Source: Actinomycetota bacterium
Lineage (GTDB): Bacteria; Actinomycetota; Actinomycetes; Nanopelagicales; Nanopelagicaceae
Direction: 5' to 3'
DNA: 64,000 nt
Assembly (NCBI GenBank): GCA_009701575.1
Contig: WLJX01000003.1
Coordinates: 35,089-99,088, forward strand
The notes beneath the pieces are model-generated. The model was not told the origin of the DNA. It saw only the letters and a program-made list of their open reading frames with translations, and did no database searches. The position numbers and the translations under genes were made by a program. Shown here piece after piece: positions 62,876-64,000 of this stretch (the stretch's first letter is position 1; every line of letters starts with the position of its first letter).

Positions 62876-63640
62876 TTAATCCTTCTTTTTCTTAAAATTA
62901 CCGGTCCGGGGAAGGGATGAATTATGTGGATCAAAGATTTCATGAGGTGCTAATTCTCCCCTAATTTGCTCCAACAATTTCGTAATTTCGGCCATTGCAT
63001 AAGCGGTTGCTTCCACAAGCGCCGCTTGATCCTCCTCTTTTCCATACCATTTACTGAAATCCAAGGCTGGTCCCGCCAGATAAGTGATCTTTGTGCGCCG
63101 CCATAGAACTACACGCTTTGAATATGGCGCCAATAGATTTTGATCGCCCCATTGTGCGATTGGAATTACCGGGGCCTTGCTCATAATCGCCAACCTTGCC
63201 ACCCCAGTCTTTGCAACCATCGGCCATAAATTCTTATCACGAGTCAAAGTTCCCTCAGGATAAATCCCAACGCAGTGTCCCGCTTTCAATAAGCCGAGTG
63301 CGCTATCTAAAGCATGCGAAGCTTTATCACTCTCTCGCGCAACAGGTATTTGACCGGCCGACAAAAGAATTCGACCAAGTACCGGAATCTTAAAGACCGA
63401 ATCTTTTCCTAAATATCTAACGGCACGACCATTTCCATATAAGAAATGTGCAAAAACTAAGGCATCGGCATAGGAAATATGATTTGAAATAACTATTACC
63501 GCTCCGCTCTTGGGCAAGTTTTCTGCGCTGCGCCAATCGCGTTTTGTAAATAAATTTAGAATCGGAATAATGATTGAGGAAACATATTTAAAAGTTTTAT
63601 TAGTGCCGAGCGGATAACCACTGGGTGGCTGAAATTGCAT
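62876..63640 (-). CDS. plsC: 1-acyl-sn-glycerol-3-phosphate acyltransferase
   Basis: SNHISYADALVFAHFL, GIYPEGTLTRDKNLWP. Confidence 0.93.
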   Translation of the reverse strand: MQFQPPSGYPLGTNKTFKYVSSIIIPILNLFTKRDWRSAENLPKSGAVIVISNHISYADALVFAHFLYGNGRAVRYLGKDSVFKIPVLGRILLSAGQIPVARESDKASHALDSALGLLKAGHCVGIYPEGTLTRDKNLWPMVAKTGVARLAIMSKAPVIPIAQWGDQNLLAPYSKRVVLWRRTKITYLAGPALDFSKWYGKEEDQAALVEATAYAMAEITKLLEQIRGELAPHEIFDPHNSSLPRTGNFKKKKD

Positions 63641-63663
63641 GCCTATATCCTAATTCCCATTAA

Positions 63664-63695
63664 AAAAGAGGGAACCATTTCTGGCTCCCTCTTTT
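63664..63695 (-). terminator. Intrinsic terminator downstream of HU gene
   Basis: AAAAGAGGGAACCATTTCTGGCTCCCTCTTTT stem-loop. Confidence 0.85.
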
Positions 63696-63709
63696 AAATT
63701 AATTAACTA

Positions 63710-64000
63710 CTAGCGACGCTTTACAGCTTTCTTCGCAGTCTTCTTCTTTGCAGGAGCCTTCTTAGCTGGCTTCTTCTTTGCAGCAACCTTCTTAGCTGGC
63801 TTCTTCTTTGCAGCAACCTTCTTAGCTGCTGGCTTAGCAACAACCTTTACAGGTGGCTTTGGAGCCGCTTCAAGCTTACGTGCGCCAGAAATAACTTCCT
63901 TTAGCGCCTTTGCTGGCAAGAAACGAACTTTCTTGCTTGCCTTAATTTGAATTGTTTCACCAGTGAAAGGGTTACGACCCTTACGTGCTGGACGATCAAC
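63710..64000 (-). CDS. hupB: HU family DNA-binding protein with Lys/Ala/Pro-rich tail; 5' end outside window
   Basis: Reverse-strand reading from 64000 gives VDRPARKGRNPFTGETIQIKASKKVRFLPAKALKEVISG..., then AAKKKPAKK repeats; track shows only the part from an internal TTG. Confidence 0.93.
   Translation of the reverse strand, partial: VDRPARKGRNPFTGETIQIKASKKVRFLPAKALKEVISGARKLEAAPKPPVKVVAKPAAKKVAAKKKPAKKVAAKKKPAKKAPAKKKTAKKAVKRR
63741..63830. repeat. Three tandem 30-bp units encoding the HU tail
   Basis: TTCTTCTTTGCAG(C/G)A(A/G)CCTTCTTAGCTGGC at 63741, 63771 and 63801. Confidence 0.9.

Noticed and set aside
63741-63830. CRISPR-like periodic repeat
   Set aside because: The 30-bp units have no spacers and are in frame coding for the HU tail.

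Overview
The window is about 64 kb of gene-dense, low-to-moderate GC actinobacterial chromosome. Gene order and protein style resemble streamlined freshwater actinobacteria (Nanopelagicales/acI), but that placement is inference. Most of it is conserved core: a ROK kinase/acyl-CoA ligase/PimB-like GT4/NlpC-P60 block; DUF3000-rnd-fadA-fadB-dxs-acnA-RNA methyltransferase-TrkA-dut; trmD-rimM-khpA-rpsP-ffh-glnD-glnB-amt-ftsY-smc-mutM-rnc-rpmF-DUF177-coaD-rsmD-recG-rpmB; thiL-ddl-gpsA-plsC-HU. The first ~7.5 kb looks accessory: a class III aminotransferase, class I and class II glutamine amidotransferases, an APC permease, a glutamine-synthetase-like ligase, an aldehyde dehydrogenase and an SDR, which together suggest amine/polyamine catabolism by gamma-glutamylation. 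I found no rRNA, tRNA, CRISPR array, prophage or transposon, and no convincing new multi-gene system. The best leads are smaller: an in-frame TGA at codon 3 of the leading aminotransferase frame next to a foldable leader; GlnR-like boxes before amt and the GS-like gene; a PadR-type operator array; an orphan Cas4/RecB-like nuclease; an ACC deaminase with diagnostic residues; a protein-like unannotated frame between ffh and rpsP; and repeated TTAA stop-sharing at convergent gene ends.
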